NCBI GenBank assembly: GCA_965249615.1
Contig: CBDFMI010000005.1
Location: 124,001 to 188,000 of the forward strand
DNA: 64,000 nt
Reading direction: 5' to 3'
Source: G963555815 sp965249615 [NCBI: bacterium]
GTDB lineage: Bacteria; UBA8248; JACPRG01
In this document: positions 62,300 to 64,000 of the stretch, piece by piece
Layout of the letters: the number at the start of each line of letters is the position of its first letter
Position numbering within the stretch: position 1 is the stretch's first letter
The notes under the pieces: model-generated
What the model was told of the DNA's origin: nothing
The model's input: only the letters and a program-made list of their open reading frames with translations
The model's database searches: none
Program-made: the position numbers and the translations under genes

Positions 62300-63925
62300 A
62301 TGAGAAATCTTTTGAATCGGGCAGTGATTGTCTTCCTCTTGTTCTTCGGCGCCCTTGTGGCGTTGCCCACTGCCAGCGAGGCGCAGGGGCATCCCTCCGT
62401 CGCAGATCAGCCTGACCTACAGAAAGAGCCCTCTTCGGATCCCTGCCTGAAATTTTTCGAAGAAGTCTTCCGCATAATCGAGAGAAACCACGTCGCAGAC
62501 CCTTCAGTCAAGAGCCTCATGTCGGGGGCGATTGAGGGTTTGAGGAAGGAGGCGGGGGCCGACCTTGTTGAGAGGGAGGGGACGCCCGTCCTTCGGATAG
62601 CCGGCAGGGAGTTGCAACTCTCCATCACGGAAGATGCGAAAAAAAGCCTAAGGGAGTTCTCGCAGGTCTACGACTTTCTGAGAGAGGGCATACCCGCGGA
62701 GCGGGAGCACGGGGACCTCGCCTACGCCGCCGTTGAGGGGATGCTGACGGCCCTCGACCCTCACAGCCATCTCCTGCGGCCCGAGACCTTTGGGGAGTTC
62801 CGGACCGAAACCCGCGGGGAGTTCAGTGGCCTTGGGATCGAGATCACCCTCCGGGAAGACAAGCTGATGGTGGTGGCCCCCATCGAGGGGACGCCGGCCT
62901 ATCGAGCAGGTGTCCGGTCCAGGGACGAGATCGTCGAGATCGACGGGGTCAGCACCAGTGGGATGAACCTGTTCGAGTCCGTCCGCAGGATGCGGGGGGA
63001 CAGGGGCACCCAGGTCACGCTGACCATCCGGCGGGAGAGATCGCCGGGCCCTCTGTCCTTCACCCTGACCCGGGAGGTCATCAAGATCCGAAGTGTCCGC
63101 TCCAACATCCTGGAGGGGGACGTCGGCTATATTCGGATCCGAAGTTTTCTTGAGACGACCGGGGAGGATCTCCGCAGCGCCCTTCGGGACCTGACGGACC
63201 AAGAGATCAACGGCCTCATCTTAGACCTTCGAAATAACCCGGGGGGGCTCCTTCATCAGGCTGTCGAGGTGGCCGACGCTTTCCTCGAAAAGAGCTCTCT
63301 CATCGTCTCCACCCGCGCAAGACGTCCGGACCAGAACCTCAAATTTATTGACCGGAAAAGGGGCCCTTACGAGGAGATCCCTCTTGTGGTCCTGGTCAAT
63401 TCTGGCAGCGCCAGCGCGGCCGAGATCGTCTCAGGGGCCCTTCAGGACCTCGACCGGGGTCTCATCCTCGGACGGCGGACCTTTGGAAAAGGCTCCGTCC
63501 AATCTATCATCCCCCTCAGTGACGGTTCCGGTCTTCGTCTCACCACCTCCCACTATTACACTCCCCACGGGCGGGACATCCACGAGAAGGGTCTCCTGCC
63601 GGACATCCTTATCTCCCAGCCCGGAGACAATGCGGGAGAGGTCCTCCGCGAGCGAGACCTCGTCACTTACCACCAAAGGGGTGTCAGGCCCGAGGACGAT
63701 GTGGATCGCCCCACACGGAACCCGGGCCAGCCCTTGAGACCTCTTCTCGGCTCCCCGGAAGATCATCAGTTAGAGATAGCTCGAAGGCTCCTGGCGGAAC
63801 ACCCCACGGCGGACGTCTACGAGTTGTTCACCTACGCCAATCGCGAGCTTGAGTTGGTGGGGTCCACCTCTCAAACGCCTGAGGCCTCAGACTCCCAGGC
63901 CGACGACCTGGGGGAGGAGAGATGA
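62300..63925 (+). CDS. C-terminal processing protease (S41, CtpA-like)
   Basis: A periplasmic tail-specific protease. Signal peptide (AVIVFLLFFGALVALPTASE), PDZ domain (about 175-255: GEFSGLGIEITLREDKLMVV), then the S41 core with Ser in VLVNSGSASAAEIVSGAL and Lys in RTFGKGSVQSI. Length 541 residues, with a C-terminal tail (QPLRPLLGSPEDHQLEIARR). Targets may include peptidoglycan hydrolases such as the M23 lipoprotein. It sits inside the dap group, and dapB overlaps its stop (ATGA). Confidence 0.95.
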   Translation: MRNLLNRAVIVFLLFFGALVALPTASEAQGHPSVADQPDLQKEPSSDPCLKFFEEVFRIIERNHVADPSVKSLMSGAIEGLRKEAGADLVEREGTPVLRIAGRELQLSITEDAKKSLREFSQVYDFLREGIPAEREHGDLAYAAVEGMLTALDPHSHLLRPETFGEFRTETRGEFSGLGIEITLREDKLMVVAPIEGTPAYRAGVRSRDEIVEIDGVSTSGMNLFESVRRMRGDRGTQVTLTIRRERSPGPLSFTLTREVIKIRSVRSNILEGDVGYIRIRSFLETTGEDLRSALRDLTDQEINGLILDLRNNPGGLLHQAVEVADAFLEKSSLIVSTRARRPDQNLKFIDRKRGPYEEIPLVVLVNSGSASAAEIVSGALQDLDRGLILGRRTFGKGSVQSIIPLSDGSGLRLTTSHYYTPHGRDIHEKGLLPDILISQPGDNAGEVLRERDLVTYHQRGVRPEDDVDRPTRNPGQPLRPLLGSPEDHQLEIARRLLAEHPTADVYELFTYANRELELVGSTSQTPEASDSQADDLGEER

Positions 63926-64000
63926 TCCGGGTCATCCTAGCTGGGGCTGCCGGGCGCATGGGAGAGCGCATCCTCCACGCCCTGGTCGAGTCAAAAGATT
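63922..64000 (+). CDS. dapB: 4-hydroxy-tetrahydrodipicolinate reductase, N-terminal part (cut by window end)
   Basis: The ATG at 63922 overlaps the ctpA stop and follows GGGGGAGGAGAG. The first residues, MIRVILAGAAGRMGERILHA, are the DapB NAD(P)-binding signature. DapB reduces the DapA product. Only 26 codons lie in the window. Confidence 0.93.
   Translation, partial: MIRVILAGAAGRMGERILHALVESKD

Overview
The window is a chromosome segment of an uncultured-looking, Gram-negative-type, aerobic or facultative bacterium of moderately high G+C. Periplasmic HtrA, a lipoprotein lipobox, LysM/M23 and CtpA proteases, a 5-TM succinate dehydrogenase anchor and frequent GTG/TTG starts support this. No marker here fixes the phylum. 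Gene content resembles deep lineages such as Methylomirabilota, Nitrospinota or Tectomicrobia, or Deltaproteobacteria-like groups, but that is a guess.

Layout. 1-7.3 kb is an accessory-looking stretch: the 3' end of cheR, then cheA, cheB, a single-domain response regulator, an alpha carbonic anhydrase, a class II (c'-like) cytochrome, a Yip1 membrane protein and a SAM methyltransferase. From 15.5 back to 7.4 kb a minus-strand run carries leuC-leuD-leuB-asd-yjbQ-lipoprotein-small ORF-mtnP-hemL-ftsB-tRNA-fMet, ending in a strong terminator. 15.7-24.4 kb holds an SRPBCC protein, two PIG-L deacetylases, apt, an LysM/M23 lipoprotein, a SLOG protein, ilvD, a SagB-type oxidoreductase, an FKBP isomerase and a bactofilin. 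25-30.4 kb holds two large secreted VCBS/ASPIC-UnbV paralogs, each with its own promoter and terminator. The second has a long leader and the codon use of a highly expressed gene. 30.5-37.2 kb has a 7Fe ferredoxin coupled to an Ig/PEGA-like protein, a QueG-like Fe-S protein with a small partner, tldD-pmbA and an HtrA protease.

37371-40452 is a complete 3,082-bp IS1595-type transposon. It has about 27-bp terminal inverted repeats and an identical 9-bp duplication on both sides. It carries a restriction-modification-repair cassette (C5 methyltransferase, PD-(D/E)xK-like nuclease, Vsr) in one overlapping operon with the transposase. It sits just upstream of a phosphoglucose/phosphomannose isomerase gene.

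40.5-64 kb is core metabolism: pgi/pmi-lepA-lepB, then pdxA-rsmA on the minus strand. A TCA block follows (gltA-icd-mdh, an otsA-otsB fusion, mscS, sdhCAB, sucCD), then a lysine/diaminopimelate block (lysA-dapF-dapA-ctpA-dapB, the last cut by the window end).

Four genes (cheA, the response regulator, a lipoprotein, one PIG-L deacetylase) are broken by what looks like the loss of one base. In each case the family-typical sequence resumes exactly in the next frame, so these are either recent mutations or residual assembly errors. The most notable elements are the transposon with its R-M-Vsr cargo, a perfect 21-bp palindrome on the promoter of the first VCBS gene, and a 24-nt leader motif shared by two unrelated genes.
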